Assembly (NCBI RefSeq): GCF_900167255.1
Contig: NZ_FUYB01000001.1
Location: 337,632-401,631 of the forward strand
Source of the DNA: Thiothrix eikelboomii
Lineage (GTDB): Bacteria > Pseudomonadota > Gammaproteobacteria > Thiotrichales > Thiotrichaceae
Length of the DNA: 64,000 nucleotides
Reading direction: 5' to 3'
Positions within the stretch are counted from its first letter, which is position 1, and each line of letters begins with the position of its first letter. Under the pieces are notes generated by a model. That model saw only the letters and a program-made list of their open reading frames with translations. It did not search any database and was not told where the DNA came from. Position numbers and translations under genes: made by a program. Shown here piece after piece: positions 1-7,790 of the stretch.

Positions 1-2
1 CG

Positions 3-524
3 CGTACTTTCCAAAATATCGCGCTGTTTAAAGGTATGTCGACCCTCGATAACCTGATGACTGGACGCATCACGCAAATGCATACGAATATCCTTTGGCA
101 AGCCTTGTGGAAAGGGCCAGCGGAACGTGAAGAAATTGCCCATCGTGAAAAGGTGGAACGCATTATTGATTTCCTAGGTATTCAAGCCATTCGGAAGACT
201 CCGGTCGGACGCCTGCCCTATGGCTTGCAAAAGCGAGTCGAGTTGGGGAGAGCCTTGGCAGCAGAAGCCAAGTTACTGCTGCTAGACGAACCGATGGCAG
301 GGATGAATCTGGAAGAGAAAGAGGATATGTGCCGCTTCATTCTGGATGTGAATGAGGAGTTTGGTACAACGATTGCCCTGATTGAGCATGATATGGGGGT
401 AGTTATGGATTTGTCTGACCGCGTGGTAGTGCTGGATTACGGCAAGAAGTTGGCAGATGGTACACCGAATGAGGTACGCAATGACCCAGCGGTGATTGAA
501 GCTTATTTGGGTGTAGGGCATTAA
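3..524 (+). CDS. livG: Branched-chain amino acid-type ABC transporter ATP-binding protein LivG (5' truncated by window edge)
   Basis: The reading frame is open from base 3, so this is the C-terminal part of an ATPase whose Walker A lies off the window. It begins in the RTFQN segment typical of LivG. It then shows an ABC signature variant (PYGLQKRVE), Walker B (LLLLDEPMAGM) and the switch histidine (IEHDM). It would power import through LivH/LivM at the inner membrane. The livH start follows 12 bases after the stop, behind an AAGGAAGG ribosome site, so the genes form one operon. The ATG at 36 is internal, not the start. Family call is firm; the substrate is not readable from this subunit. Confidence 0.93.
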   Translation, partial: RTFQNIALFKGMSTLDNLMTGRITQMHTNILWQALWKGPAEREEIAHREKVERIIDFLGIQAIRKTPVGRLPYGLQKRVELGRALAAEAKLLLLDEPMAGMNLEEKEDMCRFILDVNEEFGTTIALIEHDMGVVMDLSDRVVVLDYGKKLADGTPNEVRNDPAVIEAYLGVGH

Positions 525-536
525 GGAAGGGTTGCG

Positions 537-1538
537 ATGAGTCCAGAATTATTGAATGTCCTCGAAGTTATTATCAACGGTCTACTAGCTGGTGTCATGT
601 ACTCACTAGTAGCCTTAGGGTTTGTGCTGATTTATAAGGCCTCTGGCATTTTTAACTATGCACAAGGCGTGATGGCTTTGTTTGCGGCTCTGACACTAGT
701 TGGTTTCCAGACTGGTCAAATACCCTTTGCTCATGTCATTAATACCATATTTGGAACCCATTTAGAAACTTGGGGGCCGGGTTTGCCGACCTTCTTCGCC
801 ATTCTCCTAACGATGGGGGTGATGGTGCTATTTGCTTATCTAGTGGAGCGAATTGTGTTAAGGCACATGGTCAACCAAGCACCGATTATCCTGTTTATGA
901 CAACCATTGGCTTGGCGTATTTCATGGAAGGCTTTGGTGACTTGATGTGGGGTGCGGACATTAAAACCATGGATGTCGGTTTGCCTTCTGGCGCATCAAC
1001 TTGGTTTGAGACGATGACCGCAGGCTGGGCAACGGAAGGTTCTAATTATCCCGGCATGTATGTTGATATGCTCGATGTAGCAGCGGCAGGAATTGCCATT
1101 TTATTAGTCGTCGTGTTGACCTTGTTTTCACAATATACCAAGACTGGACGCGCTTTACGTGCCGTGGCAGACGACCATCAGGCAGCACTCACCGTTGGGA
1201 TTTCCTTGCGAACTATTTGGGTAATTGTCTGGTCGATTGCTGGGTTTGTAGCTTTGGTTGCCGGGATTATGTGGGGAGCCAAGTCTGGAGTACAGTTCTC
1301 GCTGTCGCTGATTGCACTCAAGGCCTTACCCGTATTGATTCTCGGTGGCTTCACTTCGATTCCGGGCGCTATTGTCGGTGGTCTGATCATCGGTGTTGGT
1401 GAAAAGCTGTTTGAGTACTCCATTGGTGGGATGCTAGGTGGTGCGACCGAAAACTGGTTTGCCTATGTGCTGGCATTGTTCTTCCTAATGTTCCGCCCAC
1501 AAGGTTTGTTTGGCGAACGCATTATCGAGAGGGTGTAA
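537..1538 (+). CDS. livH: Branched-chain amino acid-type ABC transporter permease LivH
   Basis: 333 aa, a little longer than typical LivH. It is a polytopic inner-membrane protein with about eight hydrophobic segments, starting with NGLLAGVMYSLVALGFVLIY near the N-terminus, which is characteristic of LivH. The glycine-rich cytoplasmic loop (ILGGFTSIPGAIVGG) that contacts the ATPase is near residues 265-280, and the C-terminal FRPQGLFGE is the usual LivH/LivM ending. It pairs with LivM to form the translocation channel. The ATG at 537 has a strong upstream AAGGAAGG. The livM start codon abuts the stop, so the two genes are probably translationally coupled. Confidence 0.95.
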   Translation: MSPELLNVLEVIINGLLAGVMYSLVALGFVLIYKASGIFNYAQGVMALFAALTLVGFQTGQIPFAHVINTIFGTHLETWGPGLPTFFAILLTMGVMVLFAYLVERIVLRHMVNQAPIILFMTTIGLAYFMEGFGDLMWGADIKTMDVGLPSGASTWFETMTAGWATEGSNYPGMYVDMLDVAAAGIAILLVVVLTLFSQYTKTGRALRAVADDHQAALTVGISLRTIWVIVWSIAGFVALVAGIMWGAKSGVQFSLSLIALKALPVLILGGFTSIPGAIVGGLIIGVGEKLFEYSIGGMLGGATENWFAYVLALFFLMFRPQGLFGERIIERV

Positions 1539-1541
1539 TTG

Positions 1542-2618
1542 ATGTTTTACCGTGAGTCGGGTGATTTCAAAACCTCGTATAGCGCAGACCAGCAGACTTT
1601 TCCGATCCGTTTAGATCGGCATGTGGTGTACGGGATTCTTGCATTTGCTTTCTTGGTAGTGCCATTTCTGATCAATGACTATTGGGAAAAGTCCGTGCTT
1701 TTGCCCTTTCTGGTTTGGGCGATGGCTGCACTGGGCTTGAATATTCTGACTGGGTTTTGTGGTCAGGTGAGCTTGGGGACAGGCGGCTTTATGGCCGTGG
1801 GGGCTTATGCCTGCTACAAGCTGATGGTGGCCTTTCCGTGGTTGAATATGTTCATTGTGGTGATCCTCGCTGGCTTGATTACCGCGATGGTAGGCGTTGT
1901 GTTCGGTTTACCGAGCTTGCGGATCAAGGGTTTTTATCTGGCAGTCGCCACCCTAGCTTCGCAGTTCTTCTTAGTCTGGTTATTTAATAAAGTACCTTGG
2001 TTTTACAACTACTCTGCGTCTGGGATGATTTCCGCTCCAGAGCGCACTTTGTTTGGTATCCCAGTGACAGGGGCAGAAGCCCCCCCGTGGATGACCTATC
2101 TGTTTTGCCTGACTTTGGTAACGATATTTGCTTTCATTGCCCATAATTTGGTGCGCGGCCGGATTGGGCGTTCATGGATGGCCATTCGTGATATGGATAT
2201 TGCCGCTGAAATCATTGGGGTACCGCCCTTAAAAGCCAAGCTGTCAGCATTTGCCGTCAGCTCCTTCTATATTGGTATGTCAGGAGCGATGCTGTTTGCC
2301 TTGTATCTAGGGTCTGCTGAGCCAAATGATTCTTTTGGTATTGCCAAGTCTTTCTTGGTGCTGTTCATGATTATTATCGGTGGACTGGGCAGTATTTTGG
2401 GTTCATTTCTGGGTGCTGCTTTCCTGACTTTAATGCCAGTTTTGCTGAAGAATATTATGGTGGGCTGGTTTGGGTGGCCTGCTGATTTGGCAGCACACCT
2501 AGAGTTATTGCTGATTGGTGCCTTGATCATGTTTTTCCTGATTGTTGAGCCACATGGGTTGGCACAGTTGTGGCGGGTGACGAAAGAGCGCCTGCGTCTG
2601 TGGCCCTTCCCGCATTAA
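1542..2618 (+). CDS. livM: Branched-chain amino acid-type ABC transporter permease LivM
   Basis: 358 aa polytopic membrane protein, the second permease of the importer. It has the LivM core: the LNILTGFCGQVSLGTGGFMA segment, then LPSLRIKGFYLAVATLA, and the ATPase-contact loop IIIGGLGSILGSFLGA. An N-terminal cytoplasmic extension of about 30 residues precedes the first membrane helix. A TTG at 1539 directly follows the livH stop, but the ATG at 1542 is the more likely start. It ends 25 bases before the binding-protein gene. The family is clear, the transported compound is not. Confidence 0.95.
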   Translation: MFYRESGDFKTSYSADQQTFPIRLDRHVVYGILAFAFLVVPFLINDYWEKSVLLPFLVWAMAALGLNILTGFCGQVSLGTGGFMAVGAYACYKLMVAFPWLNMFIVVILAGLITAMVGVVFGLPSLRIKGFYLAVATLASQFFLVWLFNKVPWFYNYSASGMISAPERTLFGIPVTGAEAPPWMTYLFCLTLVTIFAFIAHNLVRGRIGRSWMAIRDMDIAAEIIGVPPLKAKLSAFAVSSFYIGMSGAMLFALYLGSAEPNDSFGIAKSFLVLFMIIIGGLGSILGSFLGAAFLTLMPVLLKNIMVGWFGWPADLAAHLELLLIGALIMFFLIVEPHGLAQLWRVTKERLRLWPFPH

Positions 2619-2643
2619 TGTTTTATCTGGAGGAGAGAAACGT

Positions 2644-3939
2644 ATGAAATTGAAAAAAATGGGTGTTGCCCTGCTCGCAGCCGGACTGTTGGTAACCTCA
2701 GTACCTGCGATGGCTGATCTGATGTTCCCCGTACTCAGCTATCGCACGGGGCCATTTGGTGCCAATGGGGCTGAAAATGCCGATGGTTATCTAGACTATT
2801 TCGCCCTCCTCAATGAGCGGGATGGTGGTATCGGTGGCGTCAAGGTGCAAACCCCTGAATGCGAAACTGAATATAAGCCAGAAAAAGGCGTTGAGTGCTA
2901 TGAATCCACCAAAGGCAATGGTGCTTTACTCTACCAACCACTCTCAACGGGTATTACCTATCAGCTCATCCCGAAAGTGACTGCGGACAAAATTCCAATG
3001 TTGACCCCCGGTTATGGGCGCACCTCTTCTGCCAACGGTAAGGTGTTTGAGTATGTTTTCAACTACCCAGCGAACTATTGGGATGGCGCATCGGTTGGGG
3101 TGAAATACATGCTTGACCAAGAAAAAGGTGACCTGAAAGGCAAAAAAATCACCTTGGTCTACCACAACTCTGCTTACGGTAAAGAACCTATCCGTACTCT
3201 GGAAGAATTGTCCAAGAAACATGGCTTCACGCTGAAAACCATCCCCGTTGACTCGCCCGGGCAAGAGCAAAAATCACAATGGCTGGAAATCCGCCGTGAC
3301 AAACCTGACTATGTACTAATGTGGGGTTGGGGGGTCATGAACCAAGTCGCCATCAGTGAAGCGTCCAAAATGGGCTTCCCAATGGATAAGTTCATTGGTA
3401 TCTGGTGGGCGGGTTCTGAGAATGATGTAAAGCCAGCGGGTGAAGGTGCAAATGGCTACAAGGCCTTGACTTTCCACGGTGTGGGTAAAGACTTCCCCAT
3501 CTTCAAAGACATCGAAACTCACTTAGTGGCTAAGGGCAAAGCGTCCAACGGTGGCAAGAATATCGGCACTGCCTTGTATAACCGTGGCTTGTACTTTGCA
3601 ATGCTCGCTGCTGAAGCTGCCGCTACTGCTCAGAAAATTCATAACACTAAAGACTTGACGGGCGCACAGATGCGGGATGGCTTGGAAGCTCTGAAACTGG
3701 ATAAAGCCCGCTTAGAGGCTCTTGGCTTAGCTAACTTTGCCCCAGAAATTACCGCCTCTTGCGAAAACCATGGTGGCTCTGGTTTGGTTGCCGTCCAGCA
3801 ATGGGATGCGAAAGCTGGCTCTTGGAAGTTAGTGTCTGACTTCATGCAATCGGATCGGGAGGTCATCGACGCACTGATCAAAGCCGATTCTGAAGCCTTT
3901 GCAGCGGAAAACAAAATCACGCCGCGTGAGTGTAAGTAA
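2644..3939 (+). CDS. Periplasmic substrate-binding protein of the Liv-type ABC transporter
   Basis: 431 aa with a clear Sec signal peptide (MKLKKMGVALLAAGLLVTS, cleavage after AMA near residue 24). The mature part is a type I periplasmic binding protein of the Peripla_BP_6 / LivJ-like class, with YHNSAYGKEP and later VLMWGWGVMNQ typical of the two-lobed fold. It captures the ligand in the periplasm and delivers it to LivHM. A GGAGGAG ribosome site precedes the ATG, which suggests high expression, as usual for binding proteins. This subfamily often travels with CoA ligases and is not necessarily specific for leucine, isoleucine or valine. The ligand here may be an aromatic or other organic acid (inference from the downstream PaaK-like gene). 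Confidence 0.92.
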   Translation: MKLKKMGVALLAAGLLVTSVPAMADLMFPVLSYRTGPFGANGAENADGYLDYFALLNERDGGIGGVKVQTPECETEYKPEKGVECYESTKGNGALLYQPLSTGITYQLIPKVTADKIPMLTPGYGRTSSANGKVFEYVFNYPANYWDGASVGVKYMLDQEKGDLKGKKITLVYHNSAYGKEPIRTLEELSKKHGFTLKTIPVDSPGQEQKSQWLEIRRDKPDYVLMWGWGVMNQVAISEASKMGFPMDKFIGIWWAGSENDVKPAGEGANGYKALTFHGVGKDFPIFKDIETHLVAKGKASNGGKNIGTALYNRGLYFAMLAAEAAATAQKIHNTKDLTGAQMRDGLEALKLDKARLEALGLANFAPEITASCENHGGSGLVAVQQWDAKAGSWKLVSDFMQSDREVIDALIKADSEAFAAENKITPRECK

Positions 3940-3957
3940 GGTGTAGGTATCGTCCCA

Positions 3958-4062
3958 CTCTCCCCATCCCCACCCCTTTCCCCCACAAGGAGGGAAGGGA
4001 GTTAAGGCTGGGGTCAAGTTCCCTCCCTCCTTGCGCGGGAGGGTTAGGGTCGGGGATAAGAG
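3958..4062. repeat. Large G/C-homopolymer-rich inverted repeat (REP-like palindromic element)
   Basis: Two arms of about 45 bases face each other. The left arm runs CTCTCCCCATCCCC ... CAAGGAGGGAAGGGA; read on the other strand, the right arm is CTCTTATCCCCGACC ... CAAGGAGGGAGGGA. They are alike but not identical, and would form a roughly 100-base cruciform or hairpin in RNA. The composition resembles the short dispersed palindromes common in intergenic regions of many bacteria. It sits between the binding-protein gene and livF, so it may limit read-through to livF and paaK. A second element of similar composition lies inside the TIR-STAND gene at 35567-35634. Confidence 0.75.
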
Positions 4063-4102
4063 TAGTGCTCATCAATTGTTCAGCCATTATCAATGGACAG
4101 CT

Positions 4103-4915
4103 ATGACGACAGAAAACTCGATGCTCAGTATCAAAAACATTGAGGTGATTTACGATCACGTCATTCTGGTGCTGAAAGGTATATCGTTGGAAGTGCCTAA
4201 CGGCGGGGTAGTAGCTCTGCTGGGAGCCAATGGAGCGGGTAAGACCACCACCATCAAATCCATCTCCAATATTCTTAAGACCGAGCGCGGTGAAGTCACC
4301 AAAGGCTCGATTGAGTTTGAGGGAGAGCGGGTGGAAAACTTGTCACCGAATGATCTGGTTAAGCGTGGTGTGGTGCAGGTCATGGAAGGGCGACATTGTT
4401 TTGGACATTTGACAGTGGAAGAAAACCTACTCACCGGAGCTTATACCCGTACCGATGGGCGTAAGGCAGTGGCGGATGATTTAGAGATGGTCTACAGCTA
4501 TTTCCCGCGCCTCAAAGTTCGCCGCAAAAGCCAAGCAGGCTATACCTCTGGCGGTGAACAACAGATGGTAGCCGTCGGGCGGGCGATGATGGCTAAGCCC
4601 AAACTAATTTTGTTAGACGAGCCTTCAATGGGGCTAGCACCACAATTGGTGGAAGAGATTTTCGAGATTGTCCAAACTCTCAACCAAAAGGAAGGCGTAA
4701 CTTTCTTGCTGGCTGAGCAAAACGCGGCGATTGCCCTACGTTATGCAACTTATGGTTATATTCTTGAAAATGGACGGGTGGTGATGGATGGTGCAGCAAG
4801 CCACCTAGCCTCCAATGAAGATGTGAAAGAGTTCTATCTCGGCCTCAGTGGTGGAGATAAAAAAAGCTTCCGTGATGTGAAGCATTATCGTCGTCGTAAG
4901 CGTTGGTTAGCTTAA
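4103..4915 (+). CDS. livF: Branched-chain amino acid-type ABC transporter ATP-binding protein LivF
   Basis: 270 aa from the ATG at 4103. An alternative ATG at 4121 gives the more canonical LivF start MLSIKNIEVIYDH. It contains Walker A (GANGAGKTT), an ABC signature in variant form (SGGEQQM), Walker B (LILLDEPSMGLAP) and the switch histidine replaced as usual in LivF by LLAEQN. The C-terminal tail is basic (YRRRKRW). It works with LivG as the second ATPase of the importer. A REP-like inverted repeat lies just upstream, and a GTG-started CoA ligase follows 20 bases downstream. An open frame extends upstream into the repeat, but that part has no LivF similarity and is not counted. Confidence 0.93.
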   Translation: MTTENSMLSIKNIEVIYDHVILVLKGISLEVPNGGVVALLGANGAGKTTTIKSISNILKTERGEVTKGSIEFEGERVENLSPNDLVKRGVVQVMEGRHCFGHLTVEENLLTGAYTRTDGRKAVADDLEMVYSYFPRLKVRRKSQAGYTSGGEQQMVAVGRAMMAKPKLILLDEPSMGLAPQLVEEIFEIVQTLNQKEGVTFLLAEQNAAIALRYATYGYILENGRVVMDGAASHLASNEDVKEFYLGLSGGDKKSFRDVKHYRRRKRWLA

Positions 4916-4935
4916 ATCACTGAGGAGAAGGCTGC

Positions 4936-6174
4936 GTGAGCAAGTATTATGATGAGCTAGAAACACGGGATGCTGCAGAACGCGAAGCGGCCTTAATCGC
5001 TGCCGTCGCCCAACAGGTGGCTTATGCTCAAGCCCATGCACCTGCTTATACTCAATTATTAGCTGAGGTGAATCCGCTGGAACTGACGTCTGCGGCTGCG
5101 ATTGCCCGCTTGCCCGTCACGCGCAAAGCCGATTTATCCGCTCAGCAAAAAGCAGCCCCCCCTTTTGGGGGTTTAGCGGCGATACAAGGCCAAGCCCTGA
5201 CCCATATTTTCGCCTCCCCCGGCCCCATTTATGAACCGGGTTCAACGTATCGCTCAGACTTTTGGCGCTTAGCACGCGCTTTATATTGTGCGGGCTTCCG
5301 GCAAGGTGATCTTGCCCATAATACCTTTTCCTATCATCTCACACCGGCGGGGATGATGATGGAAACTGGAGCACATGCTTTAGGCTGCACGGTGATTCCT
5401 GCAGGAGTGGGGCAAACAGAACTCCAGTTACAAACGATTGCTGATTTAAAACCAAACGCTTATGTCGGTACCCCTTCCTTCTTAAATATTCTGCTGGATA
5501 AGTCGGCCGAATTAGGTCTGGATATTAGCTCCATCACACACGGCTTAGTCAGTGGTGAGGCGTATCCACCAGCCTTCCGCACTAAATTCGCCGCACACGG
5601 TATTACTTGTTATCAAGCTTATGCGACCGCAGATGTGGGCTTGATTGCTTATGAAACCGAAGCAGCCCAAGGTTTAGTGGTGGATGAAGGGATTTATTTA
5701 GAAATTGTTCGCCCTGGCACAGGCGACCCGGTTGCAATTGGCGAAGTAGGCGAAGTCGTAGTGACTAATTTGAATCCCGATTATCCGTTGATTCGCTTTG
5801 CAACGGGTGATTTGTCCGCGCTGATGCCCGACTCAAGCCCCTGTGGTCGTACCAATAAACGGATTCGTGGCTGGATGGGCCGTGCGGATCAAACCGCCAA
5901 AGTGCGCGGGATGTTTATCCACCCTTCACAAGTGGATAAAGTGACTAAGCGCCACCCAGAAATCGCTAAAGCTCGTTTAGTGGTAGAATGGCGAGATCAG
6001 GCCGATCAACTTAGCTTGCATTGTGAAACGGCTACCCCCAACGAGCCACTGGCACAAGCTATTGCCGCGAGTATTCGGGATATTTGTAAATTGCGGGGCG
6101 AAGTAAAGTTCGTCGAACTCGGCAGCCTTGCCAACGACGGTGTGGTGATTAGTGATTTACGCAAATATGACTAA
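4936..6174 (+). CDS. PaaK-like phenylacetate-CoA ligase family protein (ANL superfamily)
   Basis: 412 aa, near the usual PaaK length. Starts at GTG 4936 behind a GAGGAGAAG ribosome site. ANL-family features are visible: the A5-like YQAYATADVG, the A7-like IRFATGDLS with its ribose-binding Asp, and the A8-like GRADQTAKVRG hinge followed by the small mobile C-terminal domain. The family activates aromatic or other carboxylic acids to acyl-CoA using ATP through an acyl-AMP intermediate in the cytoplasm. Its place right behind livF suggests it activates whatever the transporter brings in. The exact acid cannot be read from the sequence. Confidence 0.85.
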   Translation: MSKYYDELETRDAAEREAALIAAVAQQVAYAQAHAPAYTQLLAEVNPLELTSAAAIARLPVTRKADLSAQQKAAPPFGGLAAIQGQALTHIFASPGPIYEPGSTYRSDFWRLARALYCAGFRQGDLAHNTFSYHLTPAGMMMETGAHALGCTVIPAGVGQTELQLQTIADLKPNAYVGTPSFLNILLDKSAELGLDISSITHGLVSGEAYPPAFRTKFAAHGITCYQAYATADVGLIAYETEAAQGLVVDEGIYLEIVRPGTGDPVAIGEVGEVVVTNLNPDYPLIRFATGDLSALMPDSSPCGRTNKRIRGWMGRADQTAKVRGMFIHPSQVDKVTKRHPEIAKARLVVEWRDQADQLSLHCETATPNEPLAQAIAASIRDICKLRGEVKFVELGSLANDGVVISDLRKYD

Positions 6175-6196
6175 AGTTTAGCTCTACTTTCGCTTT

Positions 6197-6316
6197 AGCC
6201 GACCACACGGACTCAACGCAGCCAAAGATAATGATAGGCGAGCTTTGCTGGACTTGAATACGCATGTCCCCTCCTCACATGCATCGCCAGTCAATGTTTG
6301 TGTGGTTTGGCTTTTT
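6197..6316 (+). ncRNA. Candidate structured small RNA or 3'UTR element with CCTCC-containing loop
   Basis: There is no reading frame between 6175 and 6353, but the bases pair well. An outer stem of 16 pairs (6197-6212 with 6296-6312, one bulged T, three G-U pairs) closes the region and runs straight into TTTTT (6312-6316). Inside, GGCGA (6237-6241) pairs with TCGCC (6284-6288), and GCATGT (6262-6267) pairs with ACATGC (6277-6282), leaving the loop CCCCTCCTC. That loop is complementary to Shine-Dalgarno sequences. I see no strong promoter, so it could be a processed 3' end of the livF-paaK transcript rather than an independent sRNA. I do not recognise a known family. Confidence 0.4.
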
Positions 6317-6353
6317 ATAGAGGTTTTTTATAGCTATGCTCGGGATCTACTCA

Positions 6354-6926
6354 ATGAATACTCCACCCATTAGCCGCTTTCCTGTACCTAGCTTGGCTAG
6401 TTTGCCTGAAGATATTCGCGGCCGCATTGAAGCTGTTCAAGAAAAGTCCGGTTTTATTCCTAATGTTTTTTTAGCTTTAGCGCATCGACCTGATGAATTT
6501 CGTGCTTTCTTTGCTTACCACGATGCTTTAATGGAAAAGCCGAGCGGATTAACTAAAGCCGAACGAGAAATGATCGTAGTGGCTACCTCGAATGCCAATC
6601 AATGCCATTATTGCGTGATTGCGCATGGGGCTATTTTACGAATTCGGGCTAAAAATCCGTTAATTGCTGATCAAATCGCCATTAATTATCGCAAAGCTGA
6701 TATTAGCGACCGCCAAAAAGCGATGCTGGATTTTGCGATGAAAGTTTCTCAAGCCGCTTATGCAGTAAATGATGAAGATTATACGAATTTACATACGCAG
6801 GGATTTAGCGATGAAGATATTTGGGATATGGGTGCAATCTCAGCTTTCTTTGGCATGAGTAATCGGCTAGCCAATCTGTTGTCGATGCGGGCGAATGAGG
6901 AGTTTTATGGGATGGGACGAGGATAA
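6354..6926 (+). CDS. AhpD-like / carboxymuconolactone decarboxylase-family peroxidase-related protein
   Basis: 190 aa from the ATG at 6354, preceded by GGGA at a good distance. An upstream ATG at 6336 would add six residues. The N-terminus ISRFPVPSLASLPEDIR and the CxxC centre (NQCHYCVIAHG) match peroxidase-related AhpD-like enzymes. In that group the two cysteines and the following histidine carry out alkylhydroperoxidase-type redox chemistry. It is probably cytoplasmic, helical and oligomeric. A nitroreductase follows about 115 bases later on the same strand, which fits a redox or detoxification pair. The physiological substrate is unknown. Confidence 0.85.
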   Translation: MNTPPISRFPVPSLASLPEDIRGRIEAVQEKSGFIPNVFLALAHRPDEFRAFFAYHDALMEKPSGLTKAEREMIVVATSNANQCHYCVIAHGAILRIRAKNPLIADQIAINYRKADISDRQKAMLDFAMKVSQAAYAVNDEDYTNLHTQGFSDEDIWDMGAISAFFGMSNRLANLLSMRANEEFYGMGRG

Positions 6927-7042
6927 CGACCAATGTGTCGAGGCTGCTGCATCAAACAAGTCGATATTTCTCCGCCTACTAGAGCCTAACCCCAGCTTCC
7001 GCTACAGTATCCACTTTACCTCCAAAGCAGGAAGAGAGACCT

Positions 7043-7711
7043 ATGAATGTAAGCGAAGCATTGCACGCTCGAAAATCCACGCGCGCTTTTTTAGATAAAC
7101 CTGTTAGCCGCGAAACCATTGAACAAATTCTCGAGGCAGCACGTTGGGCACCTTCCGGCACGAATACCCAACCGTGGCAGGTCGCTGTGTTTATGGGTAC
7201 AAAAAAGGATGAGCTGCAACAGAAAATTGAAGAGGCTTACCGCAGTAGTGTAAAAGGCGGGATGGATTACTCCTACTACCCCGATGAATGGAAAGACCCG
7301 TTTTTAGCTCGCCGTCGGGTTTGTGGTTTACAACTGTATAGCGCTTTAAAAATTGGCAAAGAAGATAAAGAACGCCGTGCCGAACAGTGGGTTGCCAACT
7401 ATCGCGCCTTTGATGCCCCCGTCATGCTGTTATTTTTCATTGACCGGATTATGGATACTGGCTCGTACTTAGATTATGGTATGTTCCTGCAATCGGTCAT
7501 GCTTGCCGCCGTTGAACAGGGTCTAGCCACTTGCCCACAAGCCGCTTTAGGTGAATATCCCAATATTGTGCGTGAATACCTAGGCTACGACCAAAATCAG
7601 ATTGTTGTCTGTGGCATGGCTTTGGGTTATGAAGACACGAGTGCAGTGATTAATAGCTATCGAACGGTACGTGAGCCTGTCAGCCAGTTTACCCAATTCT
7701 TAATCGACTAA
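7043..7711 (+). CDS. Nitroreductase family protein (FMN-dependent)
   Basis: 222 aa, typical length for the family. The N-terminal HARKSTRAF contains the FMN-phosphate-binding Arg/Ser pattern, and ARWAPSGTNTQPW near residues 34-46 is the classic nitroreductase signature. The ALGEYPNIVREYLGYD segment and the C-terminal IVCGMALGYED are also typical. Such enzymes reduce nitro compounds, quinones or enones with NAD(P)H through FMN, usually as dimers in the cytoplasm. The ATG is preceded by GGAAGAGAG. The substrate is undetermined. Confidence 0.92.
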   Translation: MNVSEALHARKSTRAFLDKPVSRETIEQILEAARWAPSGTNTQPWQVAVFMGTKKDELQQKIEEAYRSSVKGGMDYSYYPDEWKDPFLARRRVCGLQLYSALKIGKEDKERRAEQWVANYRAFDAPVMLLFFIDRIMDTGSYLDYGMFLQSVMLAAVEQGLATCPQAALGEYPNIVREYLGYDQNQIVVCGMALGYEDTSAVINSYRTVREPVSQFTQFLID

Positions 7712-7750
7712 TCGACTCAGTACAGTCCTACAGCGCCGACTAGAAAATGC

Positions 7751-7782
7751 TATAATCCCCAGCATTTCGTTGTTTGGGGATT
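7751..7782 (+). promoter_or_regulatory. Probable -10 box and leader hairpin ahead of the CorC/HlyC-like gene
   Basis: TATAAT at 7751-7756 is a perfect -10 hexamer, although no good -35 is seen at 17 bases. It overlaps an inverted repeat AATCCCC (7754-7760) / GGGGATT (7776-7782) that ends eight bases before the GTG start at 7791. A hairpin so close to the start codon could affect translation initiation. The -10 reading is the more secure part. Confidence 0.4.
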
Positions 7783-7790
7783 ATTAAACT

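Noticed and set aside
4031-4102. N-terminal extension of LivF
   Set aside because: The frame is open but lies in the REP-like repeat and has no similarity to LivF; ATG 4103 or 4121 gives the normal N-terminus.
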